NCBI RefSeq assembly: GCF_007752135.1 | Contig: NZ_CP036298.1 | Location: forward strand, 62,001-126,000 | Origin: Aureliella helgolandensis | GTDB taxonomy: Bacteria; Planctomycetota; Planctomycetia; Pirellulales; Pirellulaceae | Direction: 5' to 3' | DNA length: 64,000 nucleotides | Part shown: positions 34,532 to 43,839 of the stretch, piece by piece | How positions within the stretch are numbered: the stretch's first letter is position 1 | Layout of the letters: each line of letters opens with the position of its first letter | Notes under the pieces: generated by a model | Told to the model about the DNA's origin: nothing | The model's database searches: none | What the model saw: only the letters and a program-made list of their open reading frames with translations | Position numbers and translations under genes: made by a program

Positions 34532-35527
34532 CTATGGGTTTGCCGCAGGTTGTCCAATTTGCATTAGCGGGACGAGTCCCTTGAGCTGCTCATCCAGGAT
34601 CAGCTTGCGACCAGCGGTTGCAAACACTCGCTCCATCGTTTCTAGGTACATCCGCTGCCGAGTAATTTCAGGAGCCAACTTGTAGCTCTCATACTTGGCT
34701 AGGAGTGCGGAAATCTCTCCTTGGGCTTCCGACAAGCGGCGCGAAGAATACCCTTCCGCCTCACGCACCAGTTTGTCGGCCTGTGCGCGTGCCATGGGAA
34801 GAATGCTGTTGCGTTCTCGAGTGGCCTCGTAGACCAATTGACCCTTCTCTTGAATCGATGCGTTGACCGCATCGAAAGAGGGTTTGACGGAATCGGGTGG
34901 CGTGACGCGTTGTAGCTGTAAGTTGGTGATCTCAATGCCAGCGTCATACAGGACCAAAGCATCTTTCATTTCCGACAACGCTTGCAAGGCAATCTCCTCG
35001 CGTTTTACCGTCAGCGTTTCGTCGGCTGAGTAGTCACCCACAATGCGGTGCATGGTTGACCTTGCAACCGCCAGCAGTACGCGATTGACATGTTGTTCGT
35101 TGAAGCTGAAGATGAATTTTTCAGGCTCCGTGACTCGCCAGAATACATTCCATTCCACCACGGCTGCATACAAATCGCCCGTCAAGATCAACGAGCGGTC
35201 ATCACTGCGACTCCCTTCGGAAGGGAAGTCTGTGTTGGATCGTTCGTTGTAGCCCCAGGGCAGCTTCATGCTCTTTTCGCTCATGTCGACGAGTACGCGT
35301 TGGTCGATGCCTGGGAGTTTGAAGCGCAGTCCGGGAGGCGCTGTGGTGTGGTATTTTCCGAAGCGTAGCACTACCGCTTGTTCATGCGCGTCGACCACAT
35401 AGGCGGCGCTCCAGACGACGTAGGCGATCACTACCAGCCCAAAGATGAGCAGGGCTCCGCCAGCGATCTGTTGAGGCGATTTGCCGTTCAGGTCGAAGTC
35501 AAAATTGCTAAAGTTATCGCGGGCCAT
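34532..35527 (-). CDS. hflK: HflK, SPFH-domain modulator protein
   Basis: 331 residues from ATG 35527 (MARDNFSNFDFDLN); an in-frame TTG at 35542 is an alternative. Membrane helix GGALLIFGLVVIAYVVWSAA, then the SPFH domain YVVDAHEQAVVLRFGKYHTT and GLRFKLPGIDQRVLVDMSEK. The C-terminal helix contains RARAQADKLVREAEGYSS-like sequence (here ARAQADKLVREAEGYSSRRL) and ends GLVPLMQIGQPAANP. Partner of HflC directly downstream. Shorter than enterobacterial HflK because the Gly-rich N-terminal arm is reduced. Confidence 0.92.
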   Translation of the reverse strand: MARDNFSNFDFDLNGKSPQQIAGGALLIFGLVVIAYVVWSAAYVVDAHEQAVVLRFGKYHTTAPPGLRFKLPGIDQRVLVDMSEKSMKLPWGYNERSNTDFPSEGSRSDDRSLILTGDLYAAVVEWNVFWRVTEPEKFIFSFNEQHVNRVLLAVARSTMHRIVGDYSADETLTVKREEIALQALSEMKDALVLYDAGIEITNLQLQRVTPPDSVKPSFDAVNASIQEKGQLVYEATRERNSILPMARAQADKLVREAEGYSSRRLSEAQGEISALLAKYESYKLAPEITRQRMYLETMERVFATAGRKLILDEQLKGLVPLMQIGQPAANP

Positions 35528-36140
35528 GATGTCTATTGCCAATTAAGAATTAAGTTGTCTGCCATACGGTGATGAGCAATCCCTCGAGTGCTCGAACGGA
35601 TTGCCCACTGATACGTAGGCTCATGCTGAGCCTAGTTTGGGCGCAAGCGGCGGTGGATTTTGTTCCGTGTCGCCGTTCGCACTGCGAAAGAGTGGCCCTT
35701 GAGGCGGCTTTGGCGGAGCGATGGGCGATTCGGGTTTCTACGTTTTCGAGAAAATCGACAGCCTGTTGCGCGGCGGGTTCCCGTATCAACAACCCCGAGT
35801 GAGCGAGCCACTAGCGACCGCCCGTAGACTCCGCTAGCGTCTGTCCCCAAACTGTAAGTTACCCACAGGATCCGGTACGTAAAATCGAGCAATGCAAGCG
35901 ACTTGCCGAAAGTGCCCTACTGAGAATCGACAGAATCGGTAAATCTGCTAACCGCGTGTCGGTGAATCCGCCACAGCCAATAGCCTAACATGGCCCATCG
36001 ATCTGTGGGTGGGGCAGGAAGGATAGTGGGGAACCGCAGGTCGGAGAGCCCTGGAAAGACTGGCGTGTCTGCCGGACTGGGGGAGAGATGTTAGTTGCTC
36101 AGCCACCGTGGGGGCACCGCCGGTGCTCTGCAGTGGTCGG
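35528..36140. other. Intergenic region with a repeat-family remnant
   Basis: 613 bases between lptE-like and hflK. At about 35768-35807 there is a diverged match to the right end of the 116-bp inverted-repeat family described at 40111 (GCGGCGGGTT... TCAACAACCC then GAGTGAGCGAG). Near 36105-36130 a small hairpin GCACC-GGC-GGTGC lies downstream of lptE on its strand, without a T tract. No credible gene. Confidence 0.4.
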
Positions 36141-36725
36141 TTACCAACGTATTTCCATTTGCTGCACGATTTGATCGGCAAGCCTCTCTACGGCTTTTTG
36201 TTGAGCCGTGGCCATGCTCTGGCCACCTTCCGGGACAAAATCTGCGCCCTGGATGAAGTAATACGAGAACTCACCCATCGGCACAAATCGATTTTCCATC
36301 AACGGATTTCCTTGCCGATCGAGCCAAGTGACTTCTAGTGAAATCAAGGTTTCAATGACTCGCGGTTCATCGGTACTGGCTTCGGTCACCGTGCGTTTGG
36401 TTTGAGTCGCAACGCGGCAAGTCAGCGTGCTGTCCGGATTGGCAGGTCCCACAACCTTGTAGGGCGTGTTCAATTCCACCACTTTGATGACAGCTTCGGT
36501 GAGCTGCACGCCGATGTTGTGGCGCCAGGTGTCGTTGCGAATGACTGGAATGTGGACGGTACGGATGTTGGGGTTGAAGAGTGAGCGACTACCGAGTTGA
36601 TAGCCAGCACAGCCGACCGCTGCGGTCCCAAGGCATAGCAGGGCGAGTGGAGCCAGCCCAAGCCATCGGCGTCTGGCTAGGCAGGGCAAATTCCGCGACG
36701 TACCGCTATCGTCCACCAGCTCCAT
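36141..36725 (-). CDS. lptE: LptE-like LPS-assembly lipoprotein
   Basis: 194 residues from ATG 36725, chosen because it puts a lipoprotein signal (LGLAPLALLCLGTAAVGC, Cys39) near the N-terminus. The ATG at 36845 would overlap the upstream gene by 44 bases and push the signal too far in. The body starts AGYQLGSRSLFNPNIRTVHI, then PVIRNDTWRHNIGVQLTEAV, matching the planctomycete LptE/RlpB-like family (GYRxG...F...V.V..F.N.T...G.E..LT.A). LptE pairs with LptD in the outer membrane to insert lipopolysaccharide. Third gene of recO-BamD-like-lptE. Confidence 0.8.
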   Translation of the reverse strand: MELVDDSGTSRNLPCLARRRWLGLAPLALLCLGTAAVGCAGYQLGSRSLFNPNIRTVHIPVIRNDTWRHNIGVQLTEAVIKVVELNTPYKVVGPANPDSTLTCRVATQTKRTVTEASTDEPRVIETLISLEVTWLDRQGNPLMENRFVPMGEFSYYFIQGADFVPEGGQSMATAQQKAVERLADQIVQQMEIRW

Positions 36726-36801
36726 TGTGGGGCTGGCGGTGCAGCTGGGCACCGCGGGGGCCGCAGCTGGGGAATCTAGTTCGAGATTGGGGACCTGCCA
36801 C

Positions 36802-38082
36802 TTATTCAGCACTCTGGGGCATCTCCCTCCACGGTCGCCCGTCATCGGGTGTATCGCCAAATATCCACAGCAAGGATTGAAACCGTTGAGGTGGATCGCT
36901 GGGTTCCCCTTGGATGGCATCGAGGCCCGTTTGAGCTCGCTCGGCAAAGGGCGTATCGCCATATTCCTCGAGGATGCGATTGTAATGGAATTTCGCCGAA
37001 CTATTCTCGCTCCGTTTGCGACGGTACTCGGCTTGTTCCCAAACGCGTTCGGCCATTTGGAAGCGGATTTTGGAGTACGCTTGGTTGATTTCTTGTTGGT
37101 GCTCTTCCGCCTCTTTGGGGAATTGTTTGACGATTTGCAGCACTCGTTTATGCGCATCGGTCAGAGGGACACTGCTGTAGGTAGGCCCTTGGTAGGAAGC
37201 CAGCAAGCTTTGCATCTCTAGGAATTGGGCGTTGAACTGGTGCTCGCTATCAGGATAGGTCATGCGCAGGTCTTCAAACGTCATGGCCGCTTCCTCGAAC
37301 TTCCCCTTTTCGTATTGTTCAACGGCGATGCGCATCGTCGTGTCATCACTGACTTTTCCTGTCGGGTCGTCGATGCGAATGCGCTCTAGGACGCGCATTC
37401 CGTGTCCACCGGTATCGTTCCAAGGTTTTTTGGGATCGGAGACATTGAGCACGACAAACGGCTTGTGTTGGTGTGCGTCGGACTTCAACCAGTAGTCGGC
37501 AATCTCGAATCGACGGGAACCGACATGGTCTAGATAGGGATTGCGTGGATACTCCTTGACCAATTCCGAGAAGACGAGTTCCGCTCGGTAGTAGTCTTCT
37601 GCAAAGAAGTGGCTCTCGGCTTGCATGAGCAGCGCGTCTTGTTCCAGGCCGGAACTCTGCCAATTTTTTGCAGCATCCTTGTACAGGCCGGCTGCCTTTC
37701 GGAAGGCTTCGGCGCGCGCCTCTCCCTCGAGCGTCTTGGCGGCTTCGAAAGCCGCATCGGCTTGGCCATACAAACTTTGCGCTAGATCGACATCGCGGCG
37801 TCGCTTAGCGCGCAGCCCGATTCTCTCAAAGAAGTCCGACGTGACGCCTTCGCGCTCCGCGGACACCCCTTCGGGTCGAAACGTACCGTCGCCGTAAGGC
37901 TCGCCGCCAACTCCGACCGGATTTTCAATGGAGCGTTTCGCAGCCGCGTAATCGGTTTGCGAACCTCGACTGGGGGAGAAAATACTGCAGCCATTGGTAC
38001 ACAGCGAAACCACCACTATTGAATAGGGCAGCCACATCGACCAATTGATTGCTAGCTTTCTCGGCGGGGACTTCCTTGTCAA
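36802..38082 (-). CDS. BamD-like TPR outer-membrane lipoprotein
   Basis: 426 residues from ATG 38082, overlapping the recO stop by four bases (ATGA). The signal MWLPYSIVVVSLCTNGCSIF gives a lipobox with Cys at 32. TPR-like repeats follow: ALLMQAESHFFAEDYYRAEL with VFSELVKEYPRNPYLD at about 150-185, and VEQYEKGKFEEAAMTFEDLR with MTYPDSEHQFNAQFLE at about 255-290. The YPxS and residues after each repeat resemble BamD of the outer-membrane beta-barrel assembly machinery, but the protein is almost twice the length of E. coli BamD and has a long first section. Role in envelope biogenesis is inferred from this and from lptE next door. Confidence 0.75.
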   Translation of the reverse strand: MTRKSPPRKLAINWSMWLPYSIVVVSLCTNGCSIFSPSRGSQTDYAAAKRSIENPVGVGGEPYGDGTFRPEGVSAEREGVTSDFFERIGLRAKRRRDVDLAQSLYGQADAAFEAAKTLEGEARAEAFRKAAGLYKDAAKNWQSSGLEQDALLMQAESHFFAEDYYRAELVFSELVKEYPRNPYLDHVGSRRFEIADYWLKSDAHQHKPFVVLNVSDPKKPWNDTGGHGMRVLERIRIDDPTGKVSDDTTMRIAVEQYEKGKFEEAAMTFEDLRMTYPDSEHQFNAQFLEMQSLLASYQGPTYSSVPLTDAHKRVLQIVKQFPKEAEEHQQEINQAYSKIRFQMAERVWEQAEYRRKRSENSSAKFHYNRILEEYGDTPFAERAQTGLDAIQGEPSDPPQRFQSLLWIFGDTPDDGRPWREMPQSAE

Positions 38083-38837
38083 CGCCCAAGCTCCTCTAGG
38101 TAGCTGTGCATTTGCAATCGGCGATCCAGCATGACGGTTAAATAATGCTGGACAACTCCACGCGACGCCGCGCGGTGATTGCTAGGGTAACTTTCTAATT
38201 CCATCGACTGCCAATCAGCCAGACTGAATCTTTCATACAAATCTCGGACGGAACGGGGTAAACGCAGGACGTCTCGCGCACCGATTCGGCAGGCATCACA
38301 CAGGACGCCTCCCGAAAGGGAACTGAAGGTTAGCCATTCCACGTCATCTGCCTCATTGCCGCATTGAGCGCATTTTCTCCAGCTTGGCAGTTGTCCAATC
38401 AAGCGAAACATCTGCAACTCATACCGCAGCACGATGCACCGCAGCTCGAAATTCGGTTCCTCCAGGGCAGCTAAGGTGGCAACCGCTAGATCGTAGATCT
38501 CGGGCTGCCGGTCTCCCTTGTCGGTCAGACGATCGAGCAGTTCAGCAACATAGTAACCTGCGTACAGTCGCAGCAAATTGCGCGTACCGGCTCGAAATCG
38601 CTTCTGCAGTTTTGCTTCGGTCAGGATATCGAGCACATCTCCGGACTTAGCGATGAACACTACGCGACAGACCGAAAGCAGGTCAAGGGCAGCTTCAAAG
38701 GGGCTTTTCGGGCGGCGGGCTCCCTTGGCTACCGCAGCCAGCTTGCCAAAATCCCGCGAGTACAAATTGACAATCAGGCTGGTTTCACTCCACGGGAACA
38801 CTCGCAAAATCAAGGTGTCGGTCTGTTCAGCTGGCAC
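38079..38837 (-). CDS. recO: DNA repair protein RecO
   Basis: 252 residues from ATG 38837. The N-terminal OB-fold is plain (DTLILRVFPWSETSLIVNLY, then SRDFGKLAAVAKGARRPKSP), with the conserved GKL..VAKGAR stretch at about 30-43. The C-terminal zinc element reads KCAQCGNEADDVEWLTFSSLSG in part and VLCDACR, so two CxxC pairs at about 152 and 183. RecO loads RecA with RecF and RecR during gap repair. First gene of a three-gene set with the BamD-like and LptE-like proteins. Confidence 0.93.
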   Translation of the reverse strand: MPAEQTDTLILRVFPWSETSLIVNLYSRDFGKLAAVAKGARRPKSPFEAALDLLSVCRVVFIAKSGDVLDILTEAKLQKRFRAGTRNLLRLYAGYYVAELLDRLTDKGDRQPEIYDLAVATLAALEEPNFELRCIVLRYELQMFRLIGQLPSWRKCAQCGNEADDVEWLTFSSLSGGVLCDACRIGARDVLRLPRSVRDLYERFSLADWQSMELESYPSNHRAASRGVVQHYLTVMLDRRLQMHSYLEELGR

Positions 38838-39091
38838 AAAAAAATTTCTCTACGGTGAGCTGGAAAGTGGCGAAAATCGCCAAAAATCGTTAATTTGGAT
38901 TAGCGTGGACGCCCCATTTCGCCCATCCTCTCTTCCATCTGAGGTTTATGGCACGCATAATGCTTCCTACGGCGGGGGCAGGTCTCTGGGCGCAATTGTG
39001 GCAGACACATCATTGCCGATTCTAGCAACCTGCGGTAGCTCGTCGCAAACCACTTTCTCTTCCCTGACCTCGAGTCGGAGGGGACCAGCCA

Positions 39092-39487
39092 GTGCAGTGG
39101 GAAAAACCCAAACTATTGATTGCCGATGACGACCGGGATTTTCGCGAGTCCTTGGGAGAGGTCTTCCAGCGCCGTGGATACGGTACGCATTTCGCCTCCG
39201 ATGGGCGAGAAGCGGTGGAGTTTGTGCAATCTACCGACGAATTGCATTTGGTGTTGTTGGATGTGCACATGCCGCGTCTCTCCGGCTTGGAAGCTCTCGG
39301 CCAAATAAGAAGGGTCGTCTCGACCAATCTGCCGTGCATCCTCATGAGCGCCAAGCTGGACGACTCGATCGTGGAACAGGCGCACGCCTTAGCCACCGAC
39401 ACCGTGCTCTCGAAACCGTTTACCCTCCGCGACATTACTGCCATGGTCGAGGATGTGCTCAGGCGTTCCTACGGTTGGCAGCTTTAG
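39092..39487 (+). CDS. Stand-alone response regulator receiver protein
   Basis: 131 residues from GTG 39092, which has CGGAGGGG about nine bases upstream. A single receiver domain: acidic pocket LLIADDDRDF (Asp12-14), phosphorylated Asp57 in VLLDVHMPRLSGLEAL, Ser86 and Lys108 in VLSKPFTLRDI. No output domain, so it probably acts through protein contacts (CheY/Spo0F-like). moaB starts 3 bases after its stop, so both are co-transcribed, although no functional link is known. The partner kinase is not in the window. Confidence 0.9.
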   Translation: MQWEKPKLLIADDDRDFRESLGEVFQRRGYGTHFASDGREAVEFVQSTDELHLVLLDVHMPRLSGLEALGQIRRVVSTNLPCILMSAKLDDSIVEQAHALATDTVLSKPFTLRDITAMVEDVLRRSYGWQL

Positions 39488-39489
39488 TC

Positions 39490-40011
39490 ATGTCCTATTC
39501 CCCGTCGGTTAACGAGCATCGCCAGGCAGCACCGCGAGTCTTGACCTTTGCCGTCCTCACGGTCAGCGACTCTCGGACGCTCGACACCGACCGCAGTGGG
39601 CAACTCATCGTCGATCTGCTGCAGGCAGCTGGGCACACCTTGCAAGTCAGGAGCATTGTGCCCGATGAACCCGAACGGATCCGTGGTGAGGCCGAGCGTT
39701 GGTGCCGTGAGGAGCGGATCGACGTGATCCTGTTGACCGGTGGGACTGGCATTTCACCCCGCGATCAAACACCCGAAGCGATACGCCCGTTACTAGAAGT
39801 GGAGCTCCCCGGATTTGGTGAACTCTTTCGCTGGTTGAGTTACCAGGAGATCGGTCCGGCGGCCATGCTGAGTCGCGCCTTGGCGGGGCGATGTGGTGAG
39901 ACATTGATCTTTTGCTTACCAGGTTCGACGGCCGCCGTGCGTCTGGCCTGCGAACAGTTGCTGGTGCCTGAGCTCCCGCACTTGGTCCATCACTCCCGCG
40001 CCTCCTCGTGA
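39490..40011 (+). CDS. moaB: Molybdenum cofactor biosynthesis protein MoaB
   Basis: 173 residues from ATG 39490; a longer frame starting at 39334 overlaps the response regulator and is rejected. It shows the MoCF-binding fold: LTFAVLTVSDSRTLDTDRSG (about 16-35), then VILLTGGTGISPRDQTPEAI (about 80-99), the conserved molybdopterin-binding signature, and LPGFGELFRWLSYQEIGPAA and FCLPGSTAAVRLACEQLL. MoaB/MogA proteins adenylate molybdopterin. Encoded directly after the response regulator. Confidence 0.93.
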   Translation: MSYSPSVNEHRQAAPRVLTFAVLTVSDSRTLDTDRSGQLIVDLLQAAGHTLQVRSIVPDEPERIRGEAERWCREERIDVILLTGGTGISPRDQTPEAIRPLLEVELPGFGELFRWLSYQEIGPAAMLSRALAGRCGETLIFCLPGSTAAVRLACEQLLVPELPHLVHHSRASS

Positions 40012-40110
40012 CGGTTGGTTGAGACGCGTTTTTTCAGTTGTGCTGGGCAGGCCGCGATCCCAATTGCGTTGTAGCGGTGACGGTACTTCCTTGCTGACGC
40101 TCTTGCTGAC

Positions 40111-40226
40111 CGGGCTGTTGAAATAGTAACCCGCCGCGTGAGCAAGGAAAGATAACCTCCGCTAAAAGTCAATTAAGGACGCAACCTCCGCATTAAAATT
40201 CAAATTGCGATTAAATCAACAGCCCG
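40111..40226. mobile_element. MITE-like element, copy A
   Basis: 116 bases bounded by the 11-base inverted repeat CGGGCTGTTGA / TCAACAGCCCG and flanked on both sides by TGAC (40107-40110 and 40227-40230), consistent with a 4-base target duplication. Internal sequence contains two CCTCCGC motifs. It is the reverse complement of copy B at 56094-56209, with only a handful of differences over the same length. No coding capacity. Just past its right end (about 40231-40255) there is a decayed fragment of the same family. Confidence 0.7.
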
Positions 40227-40280
40227 TGACGCTGCGGGTTGCGATTTCAACCGGTCTGCACCGGTGGGCTACAAGATCAG

Positions 40281-43200
40281 TTAGGCGAAGAGGGCTTGCA
40301 GGTCTTCCAGGGACAGCTGGCTGATCAGGCTCTTATCAGCACTGATAATGGCATCGGCCAGATCTCGCTTGGATTTTTGTAGATCGACAATCTTCTCCTC
40401 GACGGTTTCGCGGCAAATAATGCGATAGGCCATGACCGGCTTGACCTGTCCCATGCGGTGCGCGCGATCGATGGCCTGTGCCTCAACCGCTGGGTTCCAC
40501 CATGGGTCAAGGATGTAGACATAGTCCGCTGCGGTGAGATTCAAGCCGTGCCCTCCCGCTTTCAGGCTGATCAGGAATAATTGGCAGTCTGCTTGCTCCT
40601 GAAAACGCTCGACGCAGGCTTGCCGGCGAGTCGTTTTGCCGTCCAGGTATTCATACTTCCAGCCTTGGGCATCAAATTCCTTCTTCACGAGGGCTAGCAA
40701 GCTGGTGAATTGCGAAAACACGATGGCCTTGTGATTCTCTTGCAATACTTCGGTCAGATGTTCGACCAGCGTGTGGATCTTAGCGCCCTGGACCGATTTC
40801 TTCGGATGGATTAGACGCGGGTCGCATGCGGCTTGTCGCAGGCGTAGCAACGCCTCCAGGACGTGGATCTTCGAACGCTTGATACCCAGTTCCTGCACTT
40901 TAGAGCTCAGGTGTGTGCGATAGTGGTCGCGCAATTCCCCGTAGAGCTTGCGCTGTTGCGCGCTCATCTCGCAGTACAGCGTCTGTTCTGTTTTCTCGGG
41001 GAGTTCGCTTAAGACCTGCTCCTTGGTCCGCCGCAGGATAAACGGTTTGAGCGCCTTGCTCAGCAATTGCAATCGATCGCCGTTGCCCTCCCGACCTGCG
41101 GTTAGATTGCCCATTTTTCCGTGGCCCAGCATGCCGGGGTTGATGAAATCAAACAACGACCAGAGGTCCCCTAATTGATTTTCGATGGGAGTACCCGACA
41201 TCGCGATGCGGTGCTCGGCGTTCAGCAGTCGCGCCGCTTTGGTCGCCTGGGCAGCCGGATTCTTGATGGCTTGAGCCTCATCCAAAATGGCGTAGTCAAA
41301 TTCAAGGTCTCGGAGACGCGGGATATCATTCCGGAGGGTTCCATAGGTGGTGACTACCAGGTCAGCGTCGAGGATCGAATCGGCATGTTGCGCGCGGTCC
41401 AAGCCTGTGTAATCGAGGACCTTCAATTTGGGAGCGAACTTGGCTGCTTCCGAAATCCAATTGAAAACGAGACTCTTGGGAACGACCACAATGGATGGCT
41501 TGCGCGTTTCTCCCTCCTTGAGTCTGCGCTGTCGGCGAGTTAGTAACAGCGCAAGTACTTGAATGGTCTTGCCCAGTCCCATATCGTCTGCAAGGCAGCC
41601 GCCAAAACCAAATTTACGCAGGAAACCGAACCACGCGAGTCCGTCTTTTTGGTAGTCTCGCATGTCTCCTTGGAAGCTGCGTGGTTGTTTGGCAGGCTGG
41701 ATCCCCTTGAAGTCGTTGAGTTTGTTGCACCAGGTAGTAAAGCCGCGATCTCGAATTACATTCTCTTGTTCTTGCAGGAGTGCGTCGAGCAACAATCCTT
41801 GATTGCGACGATACCGCACGGAGTTTCCAGACACTTCCCCAGTGCCAGAGAGGCCCTGCAAACGCTTGAGCCACTCTTCAGGGCATAATCCCTGGGTTCC
41901 GTCTCCTAAGCGAATGTAACGATCACCGCGCTTGATCGCACTTAGCAACTCGGGCAGCGTTACCTGCACTCCATCGAAATCAATATTGGCCTCGAGATCA
42001 AACCAGTCTTGCCCACTCGTAACTTGAAGGTCAAACGAGCCGGCGCTTCGATAGCGAAGGCCATCCGCCAGTACGTCCCAGTGGTGGTCATTGAGGTCGC
42101 GCACCAACTCTCCCAGCCACTGGTGGTTGATGCGCATTTCGCTTTGTTGGTAGCCGTACGTATAATCGCGAAACGGGAACTTTTGCAGGGGAATCAATAG
42201 CTGCGATTCTGCCTCCCGATTTCGGCTCAGAATCTTGCGCTGCGATTCATCCCACAGGTGCGTGGATGTGTCGGTGAGCAGGATTTCTTGTTCACCATAC
42301 TGCATCGAAATTGTGGCTGACAACTCGAGCCCCGTGGAATGTGCTGGGGTAGCTAGCTTGAGTTTACCTCTGGGGGGGGCAGCGATTTCTTCAACAATTC
42401 CTAAGCTGGGGTCCAGGGTGAAGCTTACCGGAGAGTCGGACTGCATTAGCCTCGCCAGGAAGCCTCCTAAATTTTCGGCAGGTAGGCAGGTTTCCCCTTG
42501 CTGCTGCCAAATCTTAATCCACTCGTAATCCTCAGCGCGAAGCAAGCTAATTCGGTCTTGGAATAGGGCAATTCCAGTTGGGCAAATGGCAACGAGTTGG
42601 TCCAGATCGCAAATTGCAGCTGGCGTTTCTTCGTTGTCTTTCGCTTCTGCTTGCGGTCCAGCGACTCTCGCTTCCTGAGCTGTGGCGGCGTCTGGTGCCC
42701 TAATGAGCCGTGGCGATAGATTGACCTGCCCCTCCTCGGCGGGATGGATATGGAGATCGAGTCGCCAAGCTGGCCCAGCATCGAATGCAATTGGCCGATT
42801 CTCATGCAGGGGTCTGCGATCGGCGGCCATCCAGCCAAAACGCCCCGACGCACAGAGTGAGGTTAAGGTGTCGCGTAGTAGCTGGGGCCGAAATGCCAAG
42901 GTATTGAGTATCTGCGGGGGATTCCCATAACGGGGATCATAAGCGCCGTCAGCCTCCATGAGTGCTAGGATTCGGCGATCGGTATCGTCGCACAGGTTGC
43001 TCATCGATTGTTTGTTAGCGTCTAACCTAACAGGTGCGCCCCATTCTCCAATCGAGTTGCGGTGGGACATGTAGACTCTCAGCCTGAAGAACGGGTCAAG
43101 TTCCAGGTCTGCCAAGCAAAGGGCGTATTGCAAATGAGGCCGTTGCGTCACCGCAGCACTCGGCTGGGGTGACTCTACCGCCTGAATGGAGTTCATGAGT

Positions 43201-43781
43201 GATTTCCAAGTTAACCTAGTATTGCGGGCTTGGGGACGCGGGGTGAGCTGGTGAATTAGCTTGTTCGCGGCCAAGGTAGGGGTGTTGGACTGATTGGAAT
43301 CACCTCTTGAAGCGGAAGCCGTCCGTCCACGGCTGGGCTGGCTTGAGCGGCGGTTTGCAGGGGGACCAATCTCGAGGGTTTCGATCTCGCACCAGTCTAT
43401 ATCCAAGCTCCCCTCACCGAGCAAAGGCACCTCGAACTGTAGGTCTAGCTCACGCAGCATGGCCCATAAGTGCTTGCAATTGATGCCATCTGAGAATCTT
43501 GCACAATCGCAACTGGCCTCTAAGTATCCAGTTTCCGCAGAGCGGAAATCGATTCCGAGCTCATACGTTTCGCCATTGGAGCCGGAGGCCGTCGCCCAAG
43601 CGCCATACAGCCCCACTTGTTCGAGCGCTAAGTTTCCCGAATGGCGATACGCTTCTCCGCGTCGACGATCTCCTGGCGAGAATGCGTCATGAGTACGTTG
43701 GGCAAGTAGGCTTTCCACGCTCTTCGAATCCTGAATCAGTTGAGCTATTGACTGGGTTGGAACTGGATAGTCGCTCCGCAC
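40281..43781 (-). CDS. SWIM-domain SNF2-family helicase
   Basis: 1166 residues; the start is GTG 43781, immediately preceded by an in-frame TGA, so no earlier start exists. An N-terminal SWIM zinc finger is at about 90-110 (CDCARFSDGINCKHLW, C-x-C...C-x-H). A Ser/Thr/Arg-rich stretch follows. The SNF2 ATPase spans about 700-1166: GCLADDMGLGKTIQVLALLL (motif I), ILDEAQAIKN (motif II, DEAQ), SGTPIENQLGDLWSLFDFIN (III), and GGHGLNLTAADYVYILDPWW and AIDRAHRMGQ (V/VI). Such proteins remodel DNA-protein or RNA-polymerase complexes; the bacterial SWIM-SNF2 members have no settled role. It lies 58 bases downstream of mfd, same strand. Confidence 0.92.
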   Translation of the reverse strand: MRSDYPVPTQSIAQLIQDSKSVESLLAQRTHDAFSPGDRRRGEAYRHSGNLALEQVGLYGAWATASGSNGETYELGIDFRSAETGYLEASCDCARFSDGINCKHLWAMLRELDLQFEVPLLGEGSLDIDWCEIETLEIGPPANRRSSQPSRGRTASASRGDSNQSNTPTLAANKLIHQLTPRPQARNTRLTWKSLMNSIQAVESPQPSAAVTQRPHLQYALCLADLELDPFFRLRVYMSHRNSIGEWGAPVRLDANKQSMSNLCDDTDRRILALMEADGAYDPRYGNPPQILNTLAFRPQLLRDTLTSLCASGRFGWMAADRRPLHENRPIAFDAGPAWRLDLHIHPAEEGQVNLSPRLIRAPDAATAQEARVAGPQAEAKDNEETPAAICDLDQLVAICPTGIALFQDRISLLRAEDYEWIKIWQQQGETCLPAENLGGFLARLMQSDSPVSFTLDPSLGIVEEIAAPPRGKLKLATPAHSTGLELSATISMQYGEQEILLTDTSTHLWDESQRKILSRNREAESQLLIPLQKFPFRDYTYGYQQSEMRINHQWLGELVRDLNDHHWDVLADGLRYRSAGSFDLQVTSGQDWFDLEANIDFDGVQVTLPELLSAIKRGDRYIRLGDGTQGLCPEEWLKRLQGLSGTGEVSGNSVRYRRNQGLLLDALLQEQENVIRDRGFTTWCNKLNDFKGIQPAKQPRSFQGDMRDYQKDGLAWFGFLRKFGFGGCLADDMGLGKTIQVLALLLTRRQRRLKEGETRKPSIVVVPKSLVFNWISEAAKFAPKLKVLDYTGLDRAQHADSILDADLVVTTYGTLRNDIPRLRDLEFDYAILDEAQAIKNPAAQATKAARLLNAEHRIAMSGTPIENQLGDLWSLFDFINPGMLGHGKMGNLTAGREGNGDRLQLLSKALKPFILRRTKEQVLSELPEKTEQTLYCEMSAQQRKLYGELRDHYRTHLSSKVQELGIKRSKIHVLEALLRLRQAACDPRLIHPKKSVQGAKIHTLVEHLTEVLQENHKAIVFSQFTSLLALVKKEFDAQGWKYEYLDGKTTRRQACVERFQEQADCQLFLISLKAGGHGLNLTAADYVYILDPWWNPAVEAQAIDRAHRMGQVKPVMAYRIICRETVEEKIVDLQKSKRDLADAIISADKSLISQLSLEDLQALFA

Positions 43782-43839
43782 TCAAGACACCCAGTGCTGT
43801 CCAGGAGAGCAGCGAGGGGCCTGCGAGACGGGCATGTTG

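Noticed and set aside
36141-37157. A 338-codon frame extending lptE upstream to 37157
   Set aside because: Its first 140 codons lie out of frame over the BamD-like gene and read as basic, low-complexity shadow sequence; the lipoprotein signal appears only after ATG 36725.
39334-39489. Upstream extension of moaB
   Set aside because: It overlaps the response regulator in another frame, and the conserved MoaB sequence begins only after ATG 39490.
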